In this document: positions 1-5,896 of the stretch, one piece after another
How positions within the stretch are numbered: the first letter of the stretch is position 1
How the letters are laid out: every line of letters begins with the position of its first letter
Assembly: GCA_017460245.1 (NCBI GenBank)
Contig: JAFUBK010000164.1
Span: 1-11,212 of the forward strand
Direction of reading: 5' to 3'
DNA length: 11,212 nt
Source of the DNA: Bacilli bacterium
GTDB taxonomy: Bacteria > Bacillota_I > Bacilli_A > RF39 > UBA660
Made by a program: the position numbers and the translations under genes
Notes under the pieces: generated by a model
The model's input: the letters and a program-made list of their open reading frames with translations, nothing else
Databases searched by the model: none
Told to the model about the DNA's origin: nothing

Positions 1-2
1 AT

Positions 3-599
3 AAAAATAAAGAACTTCAAAAATATGATATTATCATAAAAATAAAAAATACAACGAAGAGAATAAGTATTAAAAAAGGAATAAAAAACTCTGTACACAC
101 AGAACCAATAAGTGAATTTATACACTTTTTAATTGAAAACCATATGCCAAAACCACTTGTAATTAATTTTTTAAAGTATCATTATGCCGATGGAACAACA
201 AATGGAAAAGGAAAACAAAGATTAACCGCAGAAGAATATAAAAAAGATCATCAAAAGGAAATTGATGAAATAAATGAATATTTAAATCAAAAAAATATAT
301 TAATAAAAGCCATAGATAGATTTATAATATTAGGAAGAAACTCCAAAAATAAAATAGACGCAATTTTATATGGAGTACCTGAAGATTTTTTTTGGATAAA
401 AAGGAATGACATTTATAAAATTTTGCTAAAAAAGAGATCAAAATACTCATCATCAATTCACTTTAGTTCATTAACATACCAACCACTAAATAGATGCATC
501 AACCGCAACACGAAATATGAAAAATGCAGATATATTTCACAAATAAAATGGTATAACATAAGTGATGACATAATTGAAAACATGAACAATATAAAATAA
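3..599 (+). CDS. 3' part of an unrecognised gene, possibly restriction-endonuclease-like
   Basis: The reading frame is open from the left edge to the TAA at 597-599, so the start lies outside the window; the first internal ATG is at 144 but nothing marks it as the true start. The visible product is about 198 residues, very rich in Lys, Ile and Asn, with no membrane segment or signal peptide. Distinctive stretches are ISIKKGIKNSVHTEPISEF near the visible N-terminus, YGVPEDFFWIKR in the middle, and SSIHFSSLTYQPLNRCINRN followed by QIKWYNI near the C-terminus. A soluble, basic, Lys-rich protein with an IKKG...NSVH-type segment reminds me of uncharacterised type II restriction endonucleases, but I cannot name a family and that reading is a guess. 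It lies on the opposite strand to the tRNA and rubrerythrin genes and is followed by a tRNA-derived repeat, which would suit an accessory gene. No clear terminator is visible behind it. Confidence 0.6.
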   Translation, partial: KNKELQKYDIIIKIKNTTKRISIKKGIKNSVHTEPISEFIHFLIENHMPKPLVINFLKYHYADGTTNGKGKQRLTAEEYKKDHQKEIDEINEYLNQKNILIKAIDRFIILGRNSKNKIDAILYGVPEDFFWIKRNDIYKILLKKRSKYSSSIHFSSLTYQPLNRCINRNTKYEKCRYISQIKWYNISDDIIENMNNIK

Positions 600-649
600 T
601 TTAAATTGTCTACCAAACATATTTTAAACTATTTATACAACCAAATTAA

Positions 650-667
650 TCCAAGCTGATAACGTGG
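650..667 (+). repeat. 18-nt copy of the tRNA-Gly anticodon arm (inverted relative to the tRNA)
   Basis: TCCAAGCTGATAACGTGG on the plus strand is identical to tRNA-Gly positions from the anticodon (TCC) to the start of the T stem. In plus-strand terms it is an inverted repeat of 743-760. Identity stops abruptly on both sides. Anticodon-arm sequences of this length are typical core sites for tyrosine integrases, so this may be a remnant attachment site, but the inverted orientation does not fit a simple attL/attR pair with the neighbouring tRNA. Confidence 0.6.
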
Positions 668-686
668 ATATAATATTTATGTACAC

Positions 687-707
687 AAAAACCCTTGAAA
701 ACAAGGG
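687..707 (-). terminator. Intrinsic terminator of tRNA-Gly
   Basis: On the minus strand CCCTTG, a TTTT loop and CAAGGG form a 6-bp hairpin followed directly by TTTTT. It starts 12 nt downstream of the tRNA CCA end. Confidence 0.75.
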
Positions 708-718
708 CTAATTACTCA

Positions 719-792
719 TGGAGCGGGTGATGGGAATCGGACCCACGTTATCAGCTTGGAAGGCTGGAGTTCTACCATTGAACTACACCCGC
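719..792 (-). tRNA. tRNA-Gly (anticodon UCC), CCA encoded
   Basis: The 74-nt minus-strand gene folds into a complete cloverleaf. It has a 7-bp acceptor stem GCGGGTG/CACCCGC, a 4-bp D stem GTTC/GAAC with loop AATGGTA (G18 G19 kept), an anticodon loop CTTCCAA giving UCC (reads GGA and other Gly codons), discriminator U73 and an encoded CCA. Two positions are unusual. The anticodon stem has a C27-A43 mismatch, and the T loop reads TCCGATT where TTCGATT is usual, so the nearly universal U55 (pseudouridine) is C. The gene has its own strong promoter and terminator and is monocistronic. Confidence 0.93.
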
Positions 793-810
793 AATTAGTA
801 GGCAATTTAA

Positions 811-839
811 ATTATACCTACTTTTATTAGAAAAGTCAA
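811..839 (-). promoter_or_regulatory. Sigma-A promoter of tRNA-Gly
   Basis: On the minus strand TTGACT (-35, 834-839) and TATAAT (-10, 811-816) are separated by exactly 17 nt. The -10 ends 18 nt before the mature tRNA 5' end, leaving a short 5' leader for RNase P. The -35 hexamer lies inside the hairpin behind the rubrerythrin gene. Confidence 0.85.
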
Positions 840-847
840 TGACTTTT
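831..847 (-). terminator. Probable rubrerythrin terminator hairpin
   Basis: AAAAGTC, loop ATT and GACTTTT form a 7-bp hairpin about 28 nt after the rubrerythrin stop. On the minus strand the only U run is inside the 3' arm and is followed by CUAAU, so termination may be leaky. On the plus strand the same hairpin is followed by CC and six T. It overlaps the tRNA-Gly -35 element. Confidence 0.45.
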
Positions 848-874
848 CCTTTTTTACAATGTTGACACAATTTA

Positions 875-1429
875 TTAATAATTATCAGCTTTACGTTCAA
901 AATATGATTTTGGATGAGCACACACAGGACATACATCAGGAGCTTCGTCCCCATAATGAATATGTCCACAATTACGACAAATCCACATTTTAGGTTTTTC
1001 ACTTTTAAATACTTTTTCTTCTTTAACAGATTCTAATAATTTTAAATATCTTTCCTCATGAGCCTTCTCAATTTTTCCTACTTCCTCAAACAAATACGCT
1101 ATATGATCAAAACCTTCCGCTTTAGCAGTTTTAGCAAAATCGGCATACATATCAGTCCACTCGTAATTTTCGCCATCAGCAGCCTGTTTTAAAGCTTCTT
1201 TTGTATCAATGTTTAAACTATCCTTAACATCTCCACCAAATAATAACTTAAGCCATAATTTAGCATGTTCTTTCTCGTTACCAGCAGTTTCCTCAAAAAT
1301 AGCAGCAATTTGCTCATATCCCTCTTTTTTAGCAGTAGAAGCAAAATAAGTATACTTATTTCTAGCTTGACTTTCTCCTGCAAAAGCAGTTAATAAATTA
1401 GTCTCCGTTTTACTTCCTTTAAGTTCCAT
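875..1429 (-). CDS. Rubrerythrin
   Basis: This 184-residue protein is full length for a classical rubrerythrin, a cytoplasmic diiron peroxidase that reduces hydrogen peroxide in anaerobes using electrons passed through its own rubredoxin domain. The four-helix ferritin-like domain (about 1-140) carries the expected iron ligands: E19 in GESQAR, E52xxH55 in NEKEH, E87/E90 in DGENYEW, and E121xxH124 in IEKAH. The C-terminal rubredoxin-like domain holds C151xxC154 and C167xxC170 for one Fe(SCys)4 site. A GGAAGG ribosome binding site precedes the ATG at 1427-1429. It sits 26 nt behind the frameshifted membrane-protein gene on the same strand, so it may be partly cotranscribed; a TATACT -10-like element lies near the end of that gene, but I see no convincing -35. 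The family call is secure; the precise electron donor is not visible here. Confidence 0.97.
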   Translation of the reverse strand: MELKGSKTETNLLTAFAGESQARNKYTYFASTAKKEGYEQIAAIFEETAGNEKEHAKLWLKLLFGGDVKDSLNIDTKEALKQAADGENYEWTDMYADFAKTAKAEGFDHIAYLFEEVGKIEKAHEERYLKLLESVKEEKVFKSEKPKMWICRNCGHIHYGDEAPDVCPVCAHPKSYFERKADNY

Positions 1430-1455
1430 CTACATCTTCCTTCCCTATCTATACA

Positions 1456-1713
1456 TTAAGAATTAGTATAATTCATAATTAATTCATTATATTTATTTAA
1501 AGTATCATTATCTTTAAACACAATTGTATCGTTTTCTACACTCCACTTATCTTTATTATCAACAAGCAAATTAATAACATTAGTTTCCACTTCTAATAAA
1601 CCATTAATTGTATCACTAGCTTTAGTAAGATCATCCTTAGATTCTTTTAAATCTTTAGCCGCAACCCCATTAAGCATTAGCTCTTTATACAAATCAACAT
1701 AATATGAATTAAG
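1456..1713 (-). CDS. Frameshifted 3' part of the membrane-anchored protein gene
   Basis: This is the C-terminal continuation of the gene at 1677-2159, in the -1 frame relative to it. Entered at the A_AAA_AAC heptamer it reads LNSYYVDLYKELMLNG and continues for 85 residues to the TAA at 1456-1458. The segment is helical and charged, ends in a Tyr/Asn-rich tail (YNELIMNYTNS), and has the same composition as the upstream part. The only start-like codon is a TTG at 1690-1692, with no ribosome binding site in front of it, so independent translation is unlikely. Together the two parts would make about 234 residues. The join could be a lost A in the six-A run (sequencing error or true mutation) or a -1 recoding event. 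The function is unknown. Confidence 0.6.
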   Translation of the reverse strand, partial: LNSYYVDLYKELMLNGVAAKDLKESKDDLTKASDTINGLLEVETNVINLLVDNKDKWSVENDTIVFKDNDTLNKYNELIMNYTNS

Positions 1714-2159
1714 TTTTTTAGATTTATCGCATCAATAATAGTGTTTTTATCAGTCATATTTGTAAGTTTTGTTAATTTTTCGTTAAAATCTTTTTTCGTA
1801 TTTTCCAAATATTCTTTTGTTTGACCAAATTCTGGTCCATCGTTTTTATAATTATCAGCCGATAAAACATTAGACAATTTTTCGTCATTTAAAATATCTA
1901 AAACTCCTTGTAAATTGGTCGCATAATCATCTAGATAATCTTTAATAGTACTTTCAACCACTGCATAATCGCCAGTAGTAACAATATCAGTATTATATCT
2001 ATCCTTTGTAATATCTAACTTATTCAAAGAACTTATTTCTTTTCTTAAAACTTGTTCTTCTTTTACATCTTTTACAAGAAAATAACCGACAAGTCCAACA
2101 ATAACAGCAATTATCGCTACAACAATTCCTATAACTACTAATATCTTGTGTTTTTTCAC
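1677..2159 (-). CDS. Membrane-anchored extracellular protein of unknown function, 5' part (frameshifted)
   Basis: One N-terminal hydrophobic helix (KILVVIGIVVAIIAVIVGLVGYF) follows a Lys-rich start and precedes a hydrophilic, mostly helical domain, so the protein is probably anchored with its C-terminal part outside. There is no lipobox cysteine. I chose the GTG at 2157-2159 because GGAGGA (2169-2174) lies 9 nt upstream; the frame also allows a GTG at 2166-2168, but that codon abuts the Shine-Dalgarno sequence. In this frame the product ends abruptly after LKN with an unrelated hydrophobic tail (LIHIMLICIKS) to the stop at 1677-1679, while the neighbouring -1 frame continues a coherent protein to 1456. 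The gene lies between the RNHCP and rubrerythrin genes on the same strand and has its own extended -10 promoter. I do not recognise the family. Confidence 0.7.
   Translation of the reverse strand: MKKHKILVVIGIVVAIIAVIVGLVGYFLVKDVKEEQVLRKEISSLNKLDITKDRYNTDIVTTGDYAVVESTIKDYLDDYATNLQGVLDILNDEKLSNVLSADNYKNDGPEFGQTKEYLENTKKDFNEKLTKLTNMTDKNTIIDAINLKNLIHIMLICIKS
1713..1719 (-). other. Possible -1 slippery heptamer A_AAA_AAC
   Basis: On the minus strand the zero-frame codons are CTA AAA AAC, giving the canonical X_XXY_YYZ heptamer in the correct phase. A -1 slip leads directly into the open frame that ends at 1456. No downstream pseudoknot or stem was established by eye. The same six-A run is also an easy place for a sequencing or replication deletion. 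Confidence 0.35.
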
Positions 2160-2179
2160 CTTAATCACTCCTCCACAAT

Positions 2180-2188
2180 ATTATAACA
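2180..2188 (-). promoter_or_regulatory. Extended -10 promoter of the membrane-protein gene
   Basis: TGTTATAAT on the minus strand is a consensus extended -10 element; no good -35 is visible at 16-18 nt. Transcription would begin around 2173, at or inside the GGAGGA ribosome binding site (2169-2174), giving a leader of only about 14 nt. Confidence 0.55.
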
Positions 2189-2212
2189 CTTTTTACCTAA
2201 ATTTAATATAGA

Positions 2213-2554
2213 TTAAAATAAATTTTCTGGATGACTCATAAGATCAATAATAATATCAATATTATCATCATTAGCCATAATATTTTTGTGCAGCAAATGG
2301 CACTTATCACATCTATAAATAATTTTATACCCTTTTTTAAATTTCTCCACGCCTACCGGTTTTAAAATACCCTTACAATTATTTAACCTATCACCTGGAT
2401 TAATATCAACATGCTTAGAATACAAACAAAAAGGACAATGATCGCGTGCCGTATACCCCAAAGGGAAAACCTTTTTGCCACAAACCTCGCACACAAAAGC
2501 TTCGTCTTTCATTGAGAATTTTTTCACACTATCCACATAATCACCCATCAACAT
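2213..2554 (-). CDS. RNHCP-domain zinc-binding protein
   Basis: This 113-residue cytoplasmic protein matches the small RNHCP family, named after its Arg-Asn-His-Cys-Pro motif, here RDHCP at 37-41 followed by FCLYSKHVD. Seven cysteines are arranged as C22xxC25, C40xxC43, C60 and C82xxC85, with nearby histidines, so one or two zinc sites are likely. The family is described mainly by sequence and its role is not established, although its zinc-ribbon style would suit nucleic-acid binding. The start is set at the ATG 2552-2554 behind a weak AGGGTG element; the ATG two codons on (2546-2548) is a possible alternative. It is transcribed divergently from the U32 gene, with only 64 nt between the two starts. 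No convincing terminator separates it from the membrane-protein gene 44 nt downstream. Confidence 0.85.
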   Translation of the reverse strand: MLMGDYVDSVKKFSMKDEAFVCEVCGKKVFPLGYTARDHCPFCLYSKHVDINPGDRLNNCKGILKPVGVEKFKKGYKIIYRCDKCHLLHKNIMANDDNIDIIIDLMSHPENLF

Positions 2555-2574
2555 AATAACACACCCTAAACAAT

Positions 2575-2603
2575 TTTACAAAATAAGCAATAATCGTTAT
2601 AAT
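2575..2603 (+). promoter_or_regulatory. Sigma-A promoter of the U32 gene
   Basis: TTTACA (2575-2580) and TATAAT (2598-2603) are 17 nt apart. Transcription would start near 2610, at the GGTGA ribosome binding site (2610-2614) that precedes the ATG at 2619, so the mRNA leader is only about 9 nt. Confidence 0.8.
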
Positions 2604-2618
2604 ACAAATGGTGATTTT

Positions 2619-3830
2619 ATGAACAAACCTGAACTACTATCTCCGGCCGGAAATATGGATGCCCTAAAAGCCGCCATCCATAATGGTGCCGACGCTGTAT
2701 ACCTAAGCGGAAAACAATACGGCGCCCGTGCTTACGCCGACAATTTTACTGAGCAACAACTAATAAATGCCATTAAATACGCTCATATATATGATGTAAA
2801 AGTCTACGTTACCACCAATACACTTATTTATGAAGACGAAATAGAAGACTTTGTGAAATATCTTAAATTTTTATACCTAAATGGTGTTGATGCTGTTTTA
2901 ATGCAAGATATTGGCATGATCAGTTTAATTAGAAAAATAATTCCTGATTTAGAAATTCATGCCTCTACACAAACCAACAACTGTAACGATGAAACCCTAC
3001 AACTTTTCAAAGAACTAGGAATAAAAAGAGTCGTTTTAGCACGAGAACTTTCTCTAAAACAAATAAACAACCTAAAAACAGATATCGAAAAAGAAGTATT
3101 TATTCACGGAGCTCTTTGTGTTAGTTATAGTGGGTGCTGCCTCTTTAGTAGTTTAAACGGTTCTCGAAGTGGAAATCGCGGTAAATGTGCTGGACCATGT
3201 AGACTCCCATACACCCTAATCAAAAATAACCAAGTCATAGTAACAGATGGTAAATACCTATTAAGTACCAAAGAGTTAAATACTTCAAATAAAATTAAAG
3301 AATTATTAAAAGCAAATATCCAAAGTTTCAAAATTGAAGGCCGCTTAAAAAGTAAAGAATATGTTGGTTTCGTCACTAAAATGTATCGCAAACTAATTGA
3401 TGAAAACACCAAAGAAAAAGATACCGATAAAAAGCTACAACAACTATTTAATCGTGGCTTTACTGAAGGACATCTATTCCAAACCGAAGATCTTCTAAAC
3501 ACAAAAAGTCCAAACCACATCGGCATCCCAATAGGAAAAGTTTTAGAAGTAGGTAAAAAAATAAAAATAAAACTAAATGATACCATATCTCAAAATGATG
3601 GTATAAGATTTAAAGAAAGTAATAAAGGTTTAATTATAAATAAATTATACAATCAAAAAAAACTATTAATAAACAAAGCAAAGAAAAATGATATCGTATA
3701 TATCGATAATAAAGTAAACTTAAAATCCAAAGATGAAGTTTTAAAAACAACAGACTTTTCACTAAATAAAGCTCTAGAAACATATCAAGAAAAAAAGCTA
3801 AAAGTAAATTTCAAAGAGATGCTCACTTAA
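2619..3830 (+). CDS. U32-family RNA hydroxylation protein (RlhA/TrhP-like), N-terminal part, frameshifted
   Basis: Annotated historically as peptidase U32, this family includes RlhA (hydroxylation of C2501 in 23S rRNA) and TrhP (5-hydroxyuridine at tRNA position 34). The N-terminus ELLSPAGNMDALKAAIHNGA is typical. The signature block at 162-198 contains IHGALCVSYSGCC and SRSGNRGKCAGPCRLPY, with C167, C173/C174, C190 and C194 as candidate iron-sulfur ligands. SFKIEGRLKSKEYV follows further on. The frame stops at 3828-3830 after VNFKEMLT, about 400 residues in, but the -1 frame carries the family's C-terminal domain from about 3821 to 4780, so the intact gene would encode about 720 residues, close to the long RlhA-like form. 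The break looks like one missing base around 3815-3821, because VNFK and then A-HLNKPLKI align with the usual join. An A_AAA_AAG heptamer at 3791-3797 is an alternative site. The exact RNA target cannot be told from sequence alone. Confidence 0.9.
   Translation: MNKPELLSPAGNMDALKAAIHNGADAVYLSGKQYGARAYADNFTEQQLINAIKYAHIYDVKVYVTTNTLIYEDEIEDFVKYLKFLYLNGVDAVLMQDIGMISLIRKIIPDLEIHASTQTNNCNDETLQLFKELGIKRVVLARELSLKQINNLKTDIEKEVFIHGALCVSYSGCCLFSSLNGSRSGNRGKCAGPCRLPYTLIKNNQVIVTDGKYLLSTKELNTSNKIKELLKANIQSFKIEGRLKSKEYVGFVTKMYRKLIDENTKEKDTDKKLQQLFNRGFTEGHLFQTEDLLNTKSPNHIGIPIGKVLEVGKKIKIKLNDTISQNDGIRFKESNKGLIINKLYNQKKLLINKAKKNDIVYIDNKVNLKSKDEVLKTTDFSLNKALETYQEKKLKVNFKEMLT
3791..3797 (+). other. Possible -1 slippery heptamer A_AAA_AAG
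   Basis: The zero-frame codons GAA AAA AAG contain the heptamer used by E. coli dnaX, in the right phase, within a run of seven A. A -1 slip would enter the frame that continues to 4780. The zero-frame residues after it (LKVNFK) still look like the family, which argues that the actual break lies 20-30 nt further on. Confidence 0.25.
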
Positions 3831-4780
3831 ACAAACCACTTAAAATAACTATATATACAGACAAATATAAAATAACAAAAACCGGTAAAATAATTAGTAA
3901 GGCCATTAACATCAACACCACCAAAGAAACAATTATAAACAAAATATCTCAATTGGGTGATACACCATTTATTTTAAATAAAATAGATATAAATATGGAT
4001 AACAACATATTTATTCAAATAAACGAACTAAAAAGTCTTAGAAGATCACTCATAAATGAACTTATCGATCAAAAAACAAAAGTAAATAGAACTATTCCAA
4101 AAATCAAATATCAAATAAACAGAAAAATGATAAAAAATAAAATAAATATAAATGTATCAGTTGAAACAAATGAACAATTAGAAGCAGTAATAGACAAAGT
4201 TGATACCATTTATACAAATAATATTAAGCTCGCACAAAAATATCCAAATATTTACTTAAAACTAGATAGAACTTTATATCACAATGAAAACTATAAAAAT
4301 CGAAATCTTCTTTTAGGAAATCTTGGGCAAGTATATAAATATTTTAAAAGCAACAATTGTAATGCTGACTATTTTCTAAACATAACAAATAGTTACAGTG
4401 TTAATTTCTTTAATAGTCACAACCTTATCCCAACAATATCACCAGAACTTTCAATAAACCAAATACTAAACATCGCCAAAACAACAAACAACTTTGAGGT
4501 TATTGTATATGGACGCTTAGAACTTATGATTATTAACTATAATATTTTAAAAGACCAACAAACAGGCAAATACTCCTTAAAAAACATTAAAAACGAAATG
4601 TTCCCAATAATTATTAAAAATAATAAAACTCACATTCTCCACCACACACCAATTAATCTAATAAATGAAATAAAAACACTAAAAAATTCAAAAATCAGCA
4701 CTATTCGTTTAGAATTCACAGACGAAACAAAAGAAGAAACAAAAAGAATAATTGACAAAGTAAAAAGCATAATCAATTGA
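3821..4780 (+). CDS. U32-family gene, C-terminal part in the shifted frame
   Basis: This frame reads AHLNKPLKITIYTDKY from 3821, then SQLGDTPFILNKIDI and IQINELKSLRRSLINEL, which correspond to the conserved linker and the start of the C-terminal domain in long U32 proteins (LGxTPF and LNxLRR motifs). It continues as an Asn/Lys-rich domain ending in DKVKSIIN at the TGA 4778-4780. The first start-like codon is a TTG at 3953 inside the conserved LGDTPF block, so this is not a separate gene. With 2619-3830 it would form one protein of about 720 residues. The C-terminal portion is less conserved than the N-terminal cysteine block and may help recognise the RNA substrate; that is inference. The stop codon lies inside the terminator palindrome. 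Confidence 0.8.
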   Translation, partial: AHLNKPLKITIYTDKYKITKTGKIISKAININTTKETIINKISQLGDTPFILNKIDINMDNNIFIQINELKSLRRSLINELIDQKTKVNRTIPKIKYQINRKMIKNKININVSVETNEQLEAVIDKVDTIYTNNIKLAQKYPNIYLKLDRTLYHNENYKNRNLLLGNLGQVYKYFKSNNCNADYFLNITNSYSVNFFNSHNLIPTISPELSINQILNIAKTTNNFEVIVYGRLELMIINYNILKDQQTGKYSLKNIKNEMFPIIIKNNKTHILHHTPINLINEIKTLKNSKISTIRLEFTDETKEETKRIIDKVKSIIN

Positions 4781-4790
4781 TTATGCTTTT
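4763..4790. terminator. Bidirectional terminator, 28-nt perfect palindrome
   Basis: AAAAGCATAATCAA is followed at once by its exact reverse complement. Each arm ends in TTTT when read outward, so it can stop the plus-strand U32 transcript and the minus-strand DUF5305 transcript that converge here. It contains the U32 stop codon, and the minus-strand stop is 2 nt away. Confidence 0.75.
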
Positions 4791-4792
4791 AA

Positions 4793-5875
4793 TTATCTAT
4801 TAAAGTGATCCAAATCTTCATATCGTAAAACATATCTATAAGCTGTATCATTATTCATAATTAAGAACCAGCTTTCCATATCTTCACGAATTTCAGCACA
4901 AATAATTGGTGAATGTAATTCTTCTTCAATATCAACCAAATCATTAAATAACTTAATATTTACAATATCATATTTAGATAAATCTGGAACATTCTCAGCT
5001 TCAGCAATAATATCACCATATTCTTTCAATAGTTTATTAAAGCTCAATACATATTCAGATTTCTTAGTAACAGATAACAATCTCTTAACCTCTTTAACCA
5101 AGAAGAATAACATTAATAATATTAATGCAATACCAAATACTAATAAAGGAATATTAATATCACTAGTATCTTCAGTAGATTTATAAATTGTATCATGACC
5201 AGTATTAACATAATCTGGCTTAATTTCAATAGTTTGTTTCAACAAAGGTATTTGTAAAGTCATTGTATTAGTTTCTTGTAAAGTTTGTTCACCATCAGGA
5301 AGTCCTCCAGTAATACTTATCTTAAATGCTACATCTACTCTAGAATCAACTGAAAGTCCAAACTCATTTCTAAAATCAGACATAACTTGATCATAAGTCT
5401 TATAATCTACAGTAATGTTTTTATCAATCGTAATAGTATTACCAGTACCATTCTTGGTTTCAGCAGGTAATATAGGATAAGCTTTTGACCATACTTCTAC
5501 TGATTTCGCATCACCATCAGAATAAGTTCCTTTTACAGTAGCTACCATATCATAAGAATAAGTATACGTAAGCTCTTTAGAACTTTGGAAACTATATTTA
5601 GCATTTACATCAATATGATCAATTAAAGATGTAATATACTGTTTATTCATACCCAAATACTGCGCAGTAAAGAAATTATTGGGTTTTAAATAAACTTTAT
5701 AGTCCAAATTGCTGTTATAATTATATGAATACAACTCTTCCTTAGTGTTTATATCACGATTAAAACTTTTAGCAACCATCCAAAGTCCAAAAGATAACCC
5801 TACTAACAGAATTATAATAATAAACACATGGACCCATTGCTTCAAAATAATTTTATTTTCATTTTTTGGTTTCAT
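4793..5875 (-). CDS. DUF5305-like two-pass membrane protein of the TasA/SipW cassette
   Basis: This 360-residue protein has a basic N-terminus, a membrane helix at about 13-36, a large beta-rich extracellular domain (about 40-235), a second helix at 241-262 and a cytoplasmic C-terminal domain of about 100 residues rich in acidic residues. The topology, the extracellular region and the position beside a SipW-like signal peptidase match DUF5305 proteins, whose function is not known. The cytoplasmic tail (YDIVNIKLFNDLVDIEEEL and a WFLIMNNDTAYRYVL segment) may sense or bind something inside the cell. It begins 21 nt after the signal peptidase stop, behind AGAGG, so the two are one operon, and it ends at the palindromic terminator. 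Roles such as anchoring the fibre, assisting assembly or regulating the peptidase are inferences from location only. Confidence 0.7.
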   Translation of the reverse strand: MKPKNENKIILKQWVHVFIIIILLVGLSFGLWMVAKSFNRDINTKEELYSYNYNSNLDYKVYLKPNNFFTAQYLGMNKQYITSLIDHIDVNAKYSFQSSKELTYTYSYDMVATVKGTYSDGDAKSVEVWSKAYPILPAETKNGTGNTITIDKNITVDYKTYDQVMSDFRNEFGLSVDSRVDVAFKISITGGLPDGEQTLQETNTMTLQIPLLKQTIEIKPDYVNTGHDTIYKSTEDTSDINIPLLVFGIALILLMLFFLVKEVKRLLSVTKKSEYVLSFNKLLKEYGDIIAEAENVPDLSKYDIVNIKLFNDLVDIEEELHSPIICAEIREDMESWFLIMNNDTAYRYVLRYEDLDHFNR

Positions 5876-5896
5876 TTTACCTCTACTTTTTATTCT

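Noticed and set aside
772..1002. Minus-strand ORF of 76 codons across the tRNA-rubrerythrin gap
   Set aside because: It overlaps rubrerythrin in another frame and runs into the tRNA gene. The rubrerythrin frame has all family residues, so this is a shadow.
3125..3586. Minus-strand ORF of 153 codons inside the U32 gene
   Set aside because: It is antisense to the conserved cysteine block of the U32 protein and has no ribosome binding site or recognisable domain.
3953..4780. The 3' half of the U32 gene as an independent gene starting at TTG 3953
   Set aside because: The TTG lies inside the conserved LGDTPF motif, has no ribosome binding site, and family-like sequence continues upstream in the same frame to about 3821.
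4763..4790. Palindrome considered as a transcription-factor operator
   Set aside because: Its position between two converging genes and the U runs at both ends fit a bidirectional terminator better.
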